Source: VGBV01 sp963780395
GTDB taxonomy: Bacteria > Actinomycetota > Thermoleophilia > Solirubrobacterales > 70-9
Assembly (NCBI GenBank): GCA_963780395.1
Contig: CAWABY010000013.1
Coordinates: forward strand, 1-64,000
Reading direction: 5' to 3'
Length of the DNA stretch: 64,000 nucleotides
In this document: one piece after another, positions 1 to 8,670 of the stretch
How the letters are laid out: every line of letters starts with the position of its first letter
Numbering within the stretch: position 1 is the stretch's first letter
Made by a program: the position numbers and the translations under genes
Notes under the pieces: generated by a model
What the model was told of the DNA's origin: nothing
The model's database searches: none
Seen by the model: the letters and a program-made list of their open reading frames with translations, nothing else

Positions 1-1
1 G

Positions 2-520
2 GTCGATGGCAAGGTCTTCAAGGTCGTCGAGTTTCAGCACGTGAAGCCCGGCAAGGGCGGCGCCTTCGTGCGCTCGAAGCTGAAGCGGGTCGAGGACGGG
101 GCCGTGATCGACAAGACCTTCAAGGCGGGGGAGAAGTTCCGCCCGGTCCGGACGGAGGCCAAGAAGATGCAGTACCTCTATGAGTCCGGGGACAACGTCG
201 TGCTGATGGACAACACGAGCTACGACCAGGTGGAGATCCCCAAGACCGTGGCGGAGGATGCGTTGAAGTGGGTGCCCCCGAACTCCGACGTCGAGCTGCT
301 GCTTGTCGACGAGCGGCCCAGCGACGTGCAGGTGCCGAGCGCGGTCGAGCTGGCGGTCGCCAAGACCGACCCGGGCGTCAAGGGCGACACCGCCTCGGGC
401 GGCGGCTACAAGCCCGCCACGCTCGAGACCGGCGTGGTCGTGCAGGTGCCCCTCTTCATCGACGAGGGCGAGAAGGTCCGCGTCGACACCCGCAGTGGCG
501 AGTACGTCAGCCGCGCCTAA
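2..520 (+). CDS. efp: Elongation factor P, 5' end outside the window
   Basis: EF-P binds ribosomes stalled at polyproline and promotes peptide-bond formation. The reading frame is open from base 2, so roughly the first 15-20 residues are missing; 172 residues are visible. The domain I motif HVKPGKGGAF is present, with the Lys at the tip of the loop where many EF-Ps are modified, and the C-terminal OB-type end TRSGEYVSRA is intact. No EF-P modification enzyme (EpmA/EarP type) is visible nearby. It is followed by nusB and isoprenoid genes on the same strand, with the convergent ltrA between. Confidence 0.97.
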   Translation, partial: VDGKVFKVVEFQHVKPGKGGAFVRSKLKRVEDGAVIDKTFKAGEKFRPVRTEAKKMQYLYESGDNVVLMDNTSYDQVEIPKTVAEDALKWVPPNSDVELLLVDERPSDVQVPSAVELAVAKTDPGVKGDTASGGGYKPATLETGVVVQVPLFIDEGEKVRVDTRSGEYVSRA

Positions 521-529
521 GCGACGTCC

Positions 530-1717
530 CTATGCCTCGCCGCGGGCGACCTCGGCACGGATTCGGGCGCGCCCCTCGCCGTAGCTGCGCGTCTCGAACG
601 CGATCATCGCCCAGAGCACCGCGGCTACTGCGACGAGTACCGCCAGGGAGGGCACCTCGACCGCGAGCGGCACCGCGGCGAGCAGCAGCGCCGCGATCCC
701 CAGCCGCTGGCGGTTGATCGAGCGGACGTGCCTGTAGCGGAACAGCACGTGGCCGATCAGATAGAGCGCGACGCCGCCGAGCAGGGCGAACGCGGGCACG
801 GTCTTGAGCGGGTCGTCGACGTCCCCGAGCGTCTTCTTCAGGCCCAGGGCGACCAGCACGATCCCCGCGACCATCACGAAGTGCATGTAGGAGTAGGAGT
901 CGCGCGCCATCTCGTTCTGGACCCGGCCGCGCTCGGCCTGGACGAGGCGCCGGCCAGCGACGACGGCGACGATGTCGAAGTAGATCCACCACAGCGCGGC
1001 GGTGAGGACGATCCCGGCCGCCGCCGCAACCGCGATGCCGGTCGTGAGCGTGACCTCGGCCCCGACACCGATTGCGACGATCGACTCGCCGAGCGCGATC
1101 AGGATGATCAGCGCGTGGCGCTCGGCGAAGTGGGCCGGCTCGAGCTTCCAGCCCTCGGATCCGAACACGTAGGGCTCGCCGATGTCCAGCACCAGTGCCA
1201 GGCTCCAGAGCGCGGCCTGGCCCCAGCCGTCGAGGAACGAGCCCGCGACCAGCAGCGAGACGCCGAGCAGGGTGCCGATGCCGAGCCCGGTCGTCGACCG
1301 GCGGAAGCCCGGGTCATCGTGGCTGGCGATGATGAAGACGCCGATCTGCGCGAACCGCACCGCCCCGTAGGCGAGGGCGAACTCGAGCGCGAGCCCGCCC
1401 CAGGCGTTCGGAATGCAGATCGAGACGATCAGCAGCGCCCCCATCGCCGCGAAGATGACGGCGCGGATCGCGCCGTCGTCCGGGTCGACCACGCTCGTCA
1501 TCCAGGAGTAGCCGACCCACGCCCACCACAGCAGCGCCAGGATCAGCATCGCCTGGCCGACTCCCTCCCAGGTCGGGTTGTCGGCCATCAGCGCCGTGCA
1601 CTGGGTCAGGGCCAGCACGAACACGAGGTCGAAGAAGAGCTCGAGCGGGCTCACGCGCTCGTCCTGGCGCATCGCCGGATCGATCCGTCGCCGTCGGCCC
1701 TCGGTGGCGGCTTCCAT
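530..1717 (-). CDS. ltrA: LtrA family (low temperature requirement A) membrane protein
   Basis: A 395-residue polytopic membrane protein with the LtrA signature SPLELFFDLVFVLALTQ near the N-terminus and about 10-12 hydrophobic segments. The biochemical role of this family is not established. The start ATG at 1717 was chosen because a TAGGCT -10-like box lies 7 nt upstream and because a longer reading would run into the divergent nusB. The C-terminus is basic and cytoplasmic-looking. It ends 10 bp from efp, in convergent orientation. Confidence 0.88.
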   Translation of the reverse strand: MEAATEGRRRRIDPAMRQDERVSPLELFFDLVFVLALTQCTALMADNPTWEGVGQAMLILALLWWAWVGYSWMTSVVDPDDGAIRAVIFAAMGALLIVSICIPNAWGGLALEFALAYGAVRFAQIGVFIIASHDDPGFRRSTTGLGIGTLLGVSLLVAGSFLDGWGQAALWSLALVLDIGEPYVFGSEGWKLEPAHFAERHALIILIALGESIVAIGVGAEVTLTTGIAVAAAAGIVLTAALWWIYFDIVAVVAGRRLVQAERGRVQNEMARDSYSYMHFVMVAGIVLVALGLKKTLGDVDDPLKTVPAFALLGGVALYLIGHVLFRYRHVRSINRQRLGIAALLLAAVPLAVEVPSLAVLVAVAAVLWAMIAFETRSYGEGRARIRAEVARGEA

Positions 1718-1724
1718 CCGCACA

Positions 1725-1730
1725 AGCCTA
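1725..1730 (-). promoter_or_regulatory. -10 box of ltrA, leaderless type
   Basis: TAGGCT on the minus strand, 7 nt before the ltrA ATG. The distance leaves no room for a ribosome binding site, so a leaderless or near-leaderless mRNA is predicted. Confidence 0.5.
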
Positions 1731-1765
1731 GGACCTGGGTCTCCCGGCCCTGTCAGGATTGAGCG

Positions 1766-2140
1766 ATGCGACGATCGGAGCAACGCCGCGACGCGGTCTT
1801 CGCGCTCTATCAGCACGACGTCACCGGGCGTCCTCTCGCCGAGCTACTGGAGGGCGCCAAGCCCTTCACCCGCGAGCTGGCCGAGGCGGTAGACGCCAAC
1901 CGCGCCGAGCTCGACGAGCTGATCTCGCGCCACTCCAAGGGCTGGGCGCTGGAGCGGATCGCGCCGCTGGAGCGCTCGATCATGCGGGTGGCCCTGCAGG
2001 AGGCTCTGCACGACGACGAGGTGCCGGTGGAGGTCGCGATCGACGAGGCGGTCGTGCTCTCGAAGGAGTACTGCGGCGCCGATGCGCCTGGCTTCGTCAA
2101 CGGGATCCTGGGCGCTGCGGTGGGCGAGCCGGCGGCTTGA
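1766..2140 (+). CDS. nusB: Transcription antitermination factor NusB
   Basis: 124 residues, all-helical. NusB joins NusE (S10) on boxA RNA to support rRNA antitermination. The C-terminal motif (E)VAIDEAVVLSKEY followed by FVNGILG is diagnostic. The ATG at 1766 follows CAGGAT by 6 nt, again a leaderless arrangement. Its stop overlaps the start of the next gene (TTGA), so translational coupling is likely. The position after efp is the usual actinobacterial order efp-nusB. Confidence 0.95.
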   Translation: MRRSEQRRDAVFALYQHDVTGRPLAELLEGAKPFTRELAEAVDANRAELDELISRHSKGWALERIAPLERSIMRVALQEALHDDEVPVEVAIDEAVVLSKEYCGADAPGFVNGILGAAVGEPAA

Positions 2141-2910
2141 TCGCGAGCGCGATCGAGGGGCTGTTGATCGACCTCGACGGCGTGCTCTACGTCGAGGAGG
2201 AGGCGGTCCCGGGAGCGGTCGATGCCGTCTCGAAGCTGCGAGAGCAGGGGCTGGGCCTGCGCTTCGTCACCAACACAACCTCGCGCTCGAAGCGCCAGAC
2301 CCTGGAGCGGCTCCAGCGCCTCGGCTTCGAGGTCGAGCCCGGTGAGCTGGTGACCCCCGCTGCCCTGGCGCGAGCTCGCTGTCTGGAGGCTGGCCACGAC
2401 CGCGTGGCCCTGGTCATGAACGAGCAGGTGAAGGAGGATTTCGAGGGTCTGACCGAGGCGAGCGACGACGTGGACGCGGTGATCATGGGCGACCTGGGGG
2501 AGGCCTTCGGGTTCGAGATCCTGAACCACGCGTTCCGCCAGGTGATGGACGGCGCCGAGCTGATCGCCCTGCAGAAGAACCGCTTTTGGATGACACCCGA
2601 CGGGCTGGCCCTCGACGCAGGCCCCTTCGTGGCCGCGATCGAGTACGCGACGGGTGAGGAGGCGCTCGTGGTGGGCAAGCCCGCGCTGGCGTTCTTCGAG
2701 CTCGTGCTCGATGACCTGGGCGTGGCGCCGTCGGCGGGGGGAATGGTGGGCGACGACGTCGAAACCGACGTCGGCGGCGCCATTGGGGCGGGCCTCGCCG
2801 GGATCCTGGTGCGAACCGGCAAGTACCGCGAGGATTTCGTCGCGCAGTCGGGAGTGGAGCCGACGGCCGTTGCAGATTCAATCGCGGACGTGCCGGGGCT
2901 GCTGATCTAG
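2137..2910 (+). CDS. HAD-IIA family hydrolase (NagD/LHPP-like phosphatase)
   Basis: 257 residues. Motif I is LIDLDGVLY (nucleophile and acid/base Asp), motif II is FVTNTTSRS, and motif IV is VGDDVETDVGGAIGAG, the HAD-IIA pattern of small-molecule phosphatases. The substrate cannot be told from sequence. The start is taken as TTG at 2137, overlapping the nusB stop by four bases; the first conserved residues follow about nine codons later, so a start further downstream is unlikely. Confidence 0.9.
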   Translation: MIASAIEGLLIDLDGVLYVEEEAVPGAVDAVSKLREQGLGLRFVTNTTSRSKRQTLERLQRLGFEVEPGELVTPAALARARCLEAGHDRVALVMNEQVKEDFEGLTEASDDVDAVIMGDLGEAFGFEILNHAFRQVMDGAELIALQKNRFWMTPDGLALDAGPFVAAIEYATGEEALVVGKPALAFFELVLDDLGVAPSAGGMVGDDVETDVGGAIGAGLAGILVRTGKYREDFVAQSGVEPTAVADSIADVPGLLI

Positions 2911-2921
2911 CCTTGCCGGCC

Positions 2922-3131
2922 ATGGAAGGCACGTCCGACCTGGACCGGATCACCGAGCGGCTCGAATCGCTGGCCCGCGAACTCGACTCCGGGCCCGAGG
3001 AGCAGCGAGCGGCCGAGCTGGTGCGCGAGGCCTCCGAGCTGGCAGCCGAGGCCGGCCAGGCGGTCGATCGCGCGCTCCGCGGCGCGAGTCCCGGCGCCAC
3101 TCCGGATGCGCCGGACCCCAGCGCCCAGTGA
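2922..3131 (+). CDS. Small helical protein in the xseB position
   Basis: 69 residues, charged and predicted helical (DLDRITERLESLARELDS...). It sits directly before ispA, where actinobacteria commonly have exonuclease VII small subunit xseB, but it lacks the usual XseB pattern and no xseA is present, so it is left unnamed. The ATG at 2922 has TAGCCT 8 nt upstream, partly within the stop codon of the previous gene. The stop overlaps the GTG of ispA. Confidence 0.6.
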   Translation: MEGTSDLDRITERLESLARELDSGPEEQRAAELVREASELAAEAGQAVDRALRGASPGATPDAPDPSAQ

Positions 3132-4102
3132 ACGACTACCCCGAGGACCTGCGCGAGCTGGTCGACGACTATCTGGAGCGCCTCCGCTTCTCGAGCGACC
3201 CGACCACGGCGGGCCTGGAGGAGGCGATGCGCTACTCGCTGCTGGCGGGAGGCAAGCGGATCAGGCCGGTGCTGGCGCTGGCCACGGCGCGCTCGATCGG
3301 GCTCGATCCCGAGGGCGTGCTGCCGGCGGCCGCGGCAATCGAGCTGATCCACACCTACTCGCTGATCCATGACGACCTCCCGGCGATGGACGACGACGAG
3401 CTGCGCCGCGGGATGCCCACCTCGCACGTCAAGTTCGGGGAGAACGTGGCGATCCTCGCGGGGGACGGTCTCTTCGCCGAGGCGATGCGCCTCTACTGCG
3501 AGCAGCAGCAGGGCGAGCCCGAACGCGTCGTCGCCGGCCTCGGCGAGCTGGTCAGGGCCACCGGCATAAGCGGCATGGTCGGCGGCCAGTACGTGGACGT
3601 CACCACCTTCGACCTCAAGGGGCGGTCAGGCCGCCCAACTTCGGAGCGGCGCGACAGCGCCGCGACTGATGCCGAGCGGCCGCTACCGCCCCGACCTGAT
3701 GTCGGGGGGCGCGCCTCTGCCGACCCCGAGGCGCTGCGCGAGATGCACAACCTGAAAACTGGGCGATTGATCGCAGCGAGCGTCGGCGTCGTACTCCTTT
3801 TGAGTGGAATCCCTGAAACTGCGAGAATTCCGTACCGCACCTTTGCCGGCGAGCTCGGCGTCCTATTCCAGATCGTCGACGACATCCTTGACGTGACGGG
3901 GAGCGATGAGGAGCTCGGCAAACCCAGCGGAAGCGACGAAAGGCATGGCAAACTGACCTACGTAAGCGCGTTCGGCCTGGAACGGGCGCAGGAGCTGGCC
4001 TCCGAATCACACCGCAAGGCGCGGGAAGCGTTGTCCGAGGCGGACACCCGAACCGACGACCTTGCTCGGATCACCGACTTCATCCATACGCGACATACCT
4101 GA
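3128..4102 (+). CDS. ispA: Polyprenyl diphosphate synthase (farnesyl/geranylgeranyl type)
   Basis: 324 residues. It makes prenyl diphosphates from IPP and DMAPP. The first Asp-rich motif DDLPAMDDD lies near residue 80 and the second, DDILD, near residue 250, with GGKRIRP and the GGQYVD block between. The start is GTG at 3128, overlapping the previous stop. Residues about 164-198 are an extra, low-complexity Arg/Pro-rich insertion between GGQYVD and the conserved LHNLKTG-type helix; the DNA there is made of back-to-back hairpins. The insertion falls in a surface loop of the fold and may be tolerated. dxs follows, so the operon supplies isoprenoid precursors. Confidence 0.93.
   Translation: MNDYPEDLRELVDDYLERLRFSSDPTTAGLEEAMRYSLLAGGKRIRPVLALATARSIGLDPEGVLPAAAAIELIHTYSLIHDDLPAMDDDELRRGMPTSHVKFGENVAILAGDGLFAEAMRLYCEQQQGEPERVVAGLGELVRATGISGMVGGQYVDVTTFDLKGRSGRPTSERRDSAATDAERPLPPRPDVGGRASADPEALREMHNLKTGRLIAASVGVVLLLSGIPETARIPYRTFAGELGVLFQIVDDILDVTGSDEELGKPSGSDERHGKLTYVSAFGLERAQELASESHRKAREALSEADTRTDDLARITDFIHTRHT
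3619..3715 (+). repeat. In-frame palindromic insertion within ispA
   Basis: About 97 bp packed with perfect inverted repeats: GGGCGG/CCGCCC (3620-3636), GCGGCGC-GACA-GCGCCGC (3646-3663), AGCGGCCGCT (3675-3684), CCCCGAC-CTGAT-GTCGGGG (3689-3707) and GGCGCGCC (3708-3715). It keeps the ispA frame open. It resembles REP-type palindromic elements that can insert inside genes. Confidence 0.8.
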
Positions 4103-4115
4103 CCCACATCACCTG

Positions 4116-6179
4116 ATGAGCAAAGACGAAGACAAGCTGAACGAGGGCCGCGCGGAGCGCCTGCTGCACACGGTCGAGGGCCCGGACGATCTCAGCCGGC
4201 TCGACGACGAGCAGCTCCAGGGTCTGGCCCAGGAGGTGCGCGAGCTGATCATCGACACGATCGGCGAGATCGGCGGGCACTTCGGCGCCAACCTCGGCAC
4301 CTGCGAGCTGGCGGTGGCGCTGCACAGCATGCTCGACTCGCCGAAGGACAAGATTCTCTGGGACGTCGGCCACCAGGCCTACCCGCACAAGATCCTGACC
4401 GGACGCCGCGAGGATCTGGGCAGCATCCGCCAGTACGAGGGTCTGGCGCCGTTCTGCTCGGTGTTCGAGTCCGAGCACGACATCATGGGCGCGGGCCACG
4501 CCTCCACCTCGATCGGCTACGCCGTCGGACTCAAGGAGGCGATGCGGAAGGGCATCGGCGAGGACGGCAAGGTCGTCGCCGTGATCGGCGACGGTGCCCT
4601 CACCGGCGGCGTTGCTTACGAGGCGCTGCACCACGCCGGCGGGCTGCAGACGCCGATCGTGATCGTGCTGAACGACAACGGCATGTCGATCTCACCCAAC
4701 GTCGGCGCCATCTCCCGCTACTTCAACCGGATGCGGCTGAACCCGCGTTGGTACGACGCGCGCTCCAAGACCGAGGAGAGGCTCACCAACCTGCCGCTCG
4801 GCCTGGGTCAGCGGATCGAGCGCCTGGGGCCCGAGGTCAAGGCGGCGATCAAGGCCTACTGGGCGCCGGGCCTGTTCTTCGAGGAGCTCGACCTCGCCTA
4901 CGTCGGAGTGATCGACGGGCACGACGTCGGCGCCATCCGCGGGGCGCTCGAGGACGCCTTCGAGGCCAACCGCCCCGTCGTCGTCCACATCCACACCGTC
5001 AAGGGCAAGGGCTTCGAGCCCGCCGAGGAGGGTGGCCTCGAGGGGATGGAGAAGTGGCACGCCGCGAAGCCGGGCAGCATCGTCAACGGCAAGGCGGCAT
5101 CACCGGATAAGGCCGCCTCCTCCGCTTCGCGTCCGGGGGCGGCCCCGCCGGTCGTGCCCGTCAGCGAGTCGGATTCCCCTGAAAAGATCGAGAAGCTCGA
5201 GAAGCCGCCGCCCCCGGCGCCCCCGCAGTACACGGCGGTCTTCGCCGACGCGTTGGTCGAGGAGGCCAACCGCGACGAGCGCGTGATCGGGATCACCGCG
5301 GCCATGGCGGGCGGCACCGGCCTCGACAAGTTGCAGAAGGCGCTGCCCGAGCAGTACTACGACGTCGGCATCGCGGAGCAGGACGCGGTCCTGTTCGCCT
5401 CGGGGCTCGCGATCCAGGGCGCGAAGCCGGTCTGCGCGATCTACTCGACCTTCCTGCAAAGAGCCTACGACCAGCTGGTTCATGATGTTTGCCTGCAGAA
5501 GCTGAACGTGGTCTTCGCGATGGACAGAGCGGGCCTGGTCGGCGACGACGGCCCGACCCACCACGGCGCCTTCGACGTCTCCTACTTCAGGGCGCTGCCG
5601 AACGTGGTCGTGATGGCGCCGCGCGACGAGGCAATGCTGGTGCACATGCTGCGCACCGCGCTCGCCCACGACGACGGCCCCATCGCCTTCCGCTATCCGC
5701 GCGGCGCCGCCGAGGGCGCCCCGATGCCGGACGCGCCGAAGCAGATCGAGATTGGGAAGGGTGAGATGCTGCTGCCCGGCGACCGCGTGGCGCTGCTGGG
5801 ATACGGCTACGGGGTCCAGGTCGCTCTCCGCGCGGCCGAGATCCTGCGCGACAAGGGTCTGGAGCCGACGGTTGCGGACGCCCGCTTCGCCAAGCCCATA
5901 GACGGGGAGCTGGCGGAGCACCTCGCCGCGGACCACGAACTGCTGGTCACGATCGAGGAGAACGTGCTGTCCGGCGGCTTCGGCTCGGGCGTGCTCGAGC
6001 ACCTCGAGGACGCCTTCGCCGAGCGAGAGTCCGAGCGGGCACGCGTCATGCGCATCGGCCTGCCCGACCGCTACGTGACCCACGGCAAGCCGGCGCTGCT
6101 GCGCGAGGAAGTCGGCTTCACCGGCGAGGCCGTCGCCGAGCGCGTGCTGAGCTCGCTCGGCTCGCGGATCTTCAGCTAG
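4116..6179 (+). CDS. dxs: 1-deoxy-D-xylulose-5-phosphate synthase
   Basis: 687 residues. First step of the MEP pathway: pyruvate plus glyceraldehyde 3-phosphate, TPP-dependent. GHFGANLGTCELAVALH begins near residue 53, the TPP/Mg motif GDGALTGG near 157, and the catalytic Glu region DVGIAEQDAV near 416; a C-terminal transketolase domain ends the protein. The ATG at 4116 was preferred over an earlier in-frame start inside ispA. The linker between the first and second domain (about residues 326-370) is longer than usual and rich in Ala, Pro and Ser, encoded by DNA with inverted GGCCGCC/GGCGGCC repeats. ispA lies 13 bp upstream. Confidence 0.97.
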   Translation: MSKDEDKLNEGRAERLLHTVEGPDDLSRLDDEQLQGLAQEVRELIIDTIGEIGGHFGANLGTCELAVALHSMLDSPKDKILWDVGHQAYPHKILTGRREDLGSIRQYEGLAPFCSVFESEHDIMGAGHASTSIGYAVGLKEAMRKGIGEDGKVVAVIGDGALTGGVAYEALHHAGGLQTPIVIVLNDNGMSISPNVGAISRYFNRMRLNPRWYDARSKTEERLTNLPLGLGQRIERLGPEVKAAIKAYWAPGLFFEELDLAYVGVIDGHDVGAIRGALEDAFEANRPVVVHIHTVKGKGFEPAEEGGLEGMEKWHAAKPGSIVNGKAASPDKAASSASRPGAAPPVVPVSESDSPEKIEKLEKPPPPAPPQYTAVFADALVEEANRDERVIGITAAMAGGTGLDKLQKALPEQYYDVGIAEQDAVLFASGLAIQGAKPVCAIYSTFLQRAYDQLVHDVCLQKLNVVFAMDRAGLVGDDGPTHHGAFDVSYFRALPNVVVMAPRDEAMLVHMLRTALAHDDGPIAFRYPRGAAEGAPMPDAPKQIEIGKGEMLLPGDRVALLGYGYGVQVALRAAEILRDKGLEPTVADARFAKPIDGELAEHLAADHELLVTIEENVLSGGFGSGVLEHLEDAFAERESERARVMRIGLPDRYVTHGKPALLREEVGFTGEAVAERVLSSLGSRIFS

Positions 6180-6574
6180 GACAGCCCGACGGTTTTCATC
6201 GCCTCAGCACGATCCCAGTAGGAGTCGTAGCGCACGATTTTGCCCGCGCGCAGCGTGAACAGATCTCCGAGCTCGTGGTTGATGGGCGCGCCGCTCAGCT
6301 TGCCCACCGCGGTGTGCCGAGATAGCACCAGGACGCGGTCGTCGTCGAGGTCGATGATCTCTTCCGCCTCGATCCGTAGGTCGGAGAAGGGGTGGAGGTA
6401 CTCGCGCATCGCACGCGAGAGTTCTTCAAGACCTCGAAACTCACCCTCCATGTCCGGGGTCTGGGCGCCGATCCGCCAGTGCTCGACCTCGGTGTCGTAG
6501 AAATCCGCGGGAAACTCACCACGAGCCCAGTGCTCGTACATCGCACGGATGATCTCCACGTTCTCCTGCGACAT
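6176..6574 (-). CDS. SnoaL/NTF2-like protein
   Basis: 132 residues starting MSQENVEIIRAMYEHWARG, the N-terminus shared by the whole family seen in this window. The fold is a cone-shaped alpha+beta barrel used by very different enzymes and binding proteins; no catalytic residues can be assigned. It is a lone copy and lacks the ALEAAGL ending of its relatives (it ends AMKTVGLS). Its stop overlaps the dxs stop in convergent orientation, and the membrane-protein stop codon lies directly upstream, so the two may be co-transcribed. Confidence 0.82.
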   Translation of the reverse strand: MSQENVEIIRAMYEHWARGEFPADFYDTEVEHWRIGAQTPDMEGEFRGLEELSRAMREYLHPFSDLRIEAEEIIDLDDDRVLVLSRHTAVGKLSGAPINHELGDLFTLRAGKIVRYDSYWDRAEAMKTVGLS

Positions 6575-7297
6575 CTAAGCGGCGAAGGGCGGGCGGCTTG
6601 GCGCTGGGAGCCGCAGCCGGATTGAACTGATCCCGGTCAGCAGACGCGGCGCCAGGGCGATGGCGGCAATATCGAACAGCACGTAGATGCTGGCGATGCC
6701 GCTCGGCGGGTTGCCCGCAGGGACGCCGGTGACCGGCATCTGCGCCGCCCAGCTCCAGGCGCCGACGGCGGTGCCGTAGATCTCGAGAAAGGCGACGATC
6801 AGGAAGACGCCGCCGTAGAGCGTCGGCACTCGCCCGCGCAGCAGGCAGTAGACGAGCAGGGTGCCCGCGAGGGCGCCGAGCAGGTCGGTGCGCCCGAGGG
6901 CGACCAGGCCGACGGCGCCCCAGGCGGCCACGAGCCCGATCACTCCCGCGATGAAGGCGCGCTGGCGACCGCGCTCGATCACCCAGGCGCTGATCGCGAG
7001 GCCGCCCAGATAGACGAGCCCGTGGCCCGGCGGCACGAATGCCGGCAGGTTCGAGAGCCGGTACTCGTAGATGCCCAACACGACCGAGCCCAGCACCTCG
7101 GCGCAGGTGGCGACGACCACCACCAGGGCGACGCGCGCGCGCTCGTCCGGGGACAGGCTGGCGCAAGCCCAGATCAGCACCGACCATGTCGCGGCCCCCA
7201 GCAGCAGCTGGCCGCCGGCGCCGACGAAGTGGTCGATGCCCAGGAACAGGGAGATGACGCCGATCACCACGGCCGCGAACTGCGGGCGGTTCGCCAT
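6575..7297 (-). CDS. Polytopic membrane protein, unknown function
   Basis: 240 residues with about seven hydrophobic segments and short loops; no family is recognised with certainty. The ATG at 7297 (MANRPQFAAVV) is preferred to an upstream start because the hydrophobic part begins there. The SnoaL gene follows with no gap. The general layout resembles carotenoid or lycopene-cyclase-like integral proteins, but no signature residues support that. Confidence 0.6.
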   Translation of the reverse strand: MANRPQFAAVVIGVISLFLGIDHFVGAGGQLLLGAATWSVLIWACASLSPDERARVALVVVVATCAEVLGSVVLGIYEYRLSNLPAFVPPGHGLVYLGGLAISAWVIERGRQRAFIAGVIGLVAAWGAVGLVALGRTDLLGALAGTLLVYCLLRGRVPTLYGGVFLIVAFLEIYGTAVGAWSWAAQMPVTGVPAGNPPSGIASIYVLFDIAAIALAPRLLTGISSIRLRLPAPSRPPFAA

Positions 7298-7346
7298 GCC
7301 CCTCGGTTCGGCGCCTGCCGCGGATCGGATCACGCGCGACCTCGGG

Positions 7347-8624
7347 CTAGGCGGGGACGCGCCGGCGCGCCTCGCCGTGGCGGCGGCCCGTCGGAGCTGG
7401 GCTCGAGGGCTCGGTCAGCGGCGCCGAGCAGAGCATCTGGTAGACGGCCGTCTGCCCGGTCTCGAAGCCGTTGCGCGCGGCCCGCAGGTAGAGCCGCCAG
7501 ACGCGCACTCTCTCCTCGCCGGCGATCCGGGTCGCCTCCTCCAGGTTCTCGTCCAGGCGCGTCGACCAGTGGCGCAGCGTCTCGGCGTAGTCGTTGTGCA
7601 GGTTCTCGACGTGCAGCGTCTCGAGCCCGGCGCGCTCCAGCGAGAGCAGCATCCGGGAGAGGTTCTGGACCTCGCCGTCGGGGAAGACGTAGCGCTCGCT
7701 GAAGTCGCCGCCGATGTGGAAGCCCTGGTCGCTTGGGGGGACCCAGGCGATGCCGTGGTTCAGCACCCGCCCGCCCGGGCGCAGGACTCTTGCGACCTGG
7801 CGGCCGTACTCGTCGGCCTGCGAGCCGCCGACGTGCTCGACCATGCCGATGCTGGCGACGGCGTCGAAGTCGTCGTCGGCGAGGTCGCGGTAGTCGCGGA
7901 CAACGAACTCGCAGAGCTCGCCGACCCCCGCCTCACGCGCACGCTGGTTCGCCAGCTCGGCCTGGGGAGGGGAGAGGGTGATGCCGAGCACCGAGGCCCC
8001 GTACTCGCTCGCCGCGTGAATGCCGAGGCTGCCCCAGCCGCAGCCGATGTCCAGCATGCGCTGGCCCTCGGTGAGCTCGACCTTGCGGCAGATCAGGTCG
8101 AGCTTGGCGCGCTGGGCGTCCTCGAGCGTGTCGGCCCCTTCCTCGAACAGCGCGCAGCTGTAGGTCATGGTCTCGTCCAGGAAGAGCTCGAAGAAATCGT
8201 TGGAGACGTCGTAGTGGTGGCGCACGACCTCGGCGTCGCGCTCGCGGGTGTGCCGCGAGCGGCTCGGTTGGAGCTCGGCCACCGGGGGCTTCGGGGGGCG
8301 GCGAAGCCCGGCGGCGCGCAGGGCTGCGATGCCGATCCGCGCCTTCGTGGCGAGCGAGAGCGGCGGAGCGTGCCAGCGCCCCAGCAGCGCGATGACCCCG
8401 TCGAGGTCATCGACGTCGATCTCGCCGGTGACGTAGGCGCGCCCCAGGCCCAGCTCGCCGGGCGCTCGCAGAACGTGTCCCAGCGCCCGCGGAGAGTTGA
8501 AGGTCAGCGCCGGCCCGGGACGTGTGGACTCGACGGCGTTGCCGTCCCAGAAGCGCAGCGAGAAGGGACGGTCGGGAAATGCGCCGGCGATGGCCTCGCA
8601 AAGGGCCTGGGAGGAGTCGGCCAT
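7347..8624 (-). CDS. cfa: Cyclopropane-fatty-acyl-phospholipid synthase family methyltransferase
   Basis: 425 residues. It transfers a methylene (or methyl) group from SAM to unsaturated acyl chains of membrane lipids. The conserved block HYDVSNDFFELFLDETMTYSCALF, including the YSCA motif of CFA enzymes, is followed by the SAM motif LDIGCGWGSLGIHAA and the VEHVGG segment. The ATG at 8624 has a perfect TAATCT box 6 nt upstream, predicting a leaderless message. It is divergent from the MFS gene. The C-terminal 25 residues are a basic, low-complexity tail. Confidence 0.92.
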   Translation of the reverse strand: MADSSQALCEAIAGAFPDRPFSLRFWDGNAVESTRPGPALTFNSPRALGHVLRAPGELGLGRAYVTGEIDVDDLDGVIALLGRWHAPPLSLATKARIGIAALRAAGLRRPPKPPVAELQPSRSRHTRERDAEVVRHHYDVSNDFFELFLDETMTYSCALFEEGADTLEDAQRAKLDLICRKVELTEGQRMLDIGCGWGSLGIHAASEYGASVLGITLSPPQAELANQRAREAGVGELCEFVVRDYRDLADDDFDAVASIGMVEHVGGSQADEYGRQVARVLRPGGRVLNHGIAWVPPSDQGFHIGGDFSERYVFPDGEVQNLSRMLLSLERAGLETLHVENLHNDYAETLRHWSTRLDENLEEATRIAGEERVRVWRLYLRAARNGFETGQTAVYQMLCSAPLTEPSSPAPTGRRHGEARRRVPA

Positions 8625-8630
8625 GCGGCC

Positions 8631-8636
8631 AGATTA
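8631..8636 (-). promoter_or_regulatory. -10 box of cfa, leaderless type
   Basis: TAATCT on the minus strand, exactly 6 nt before the cfa ATG, the spacing expected if transcription begins at the A of the start codon. Confidence 0.55.
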
Positions 8637-8655
8637 ACGCGGCGGACACCGTCTG

Positions 8656-8661
8656 TAGGGT
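8656..8661 (+). promoter_or_regulatory. -10 box of the MFS gene
   Basis: TAGGGT, 9 nt before the ATG at 8671, back to back with the cfa promoter. Confidence 0.45.
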
Positions 8662-8670
8662 GCGCGCGGG

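Noticed and set aside
2922..3131. xseB (exonuclease VII small subunit)
   Set aside because: Position fits, but the sequence lacks the usual XseB motif and xseA is not nearby.
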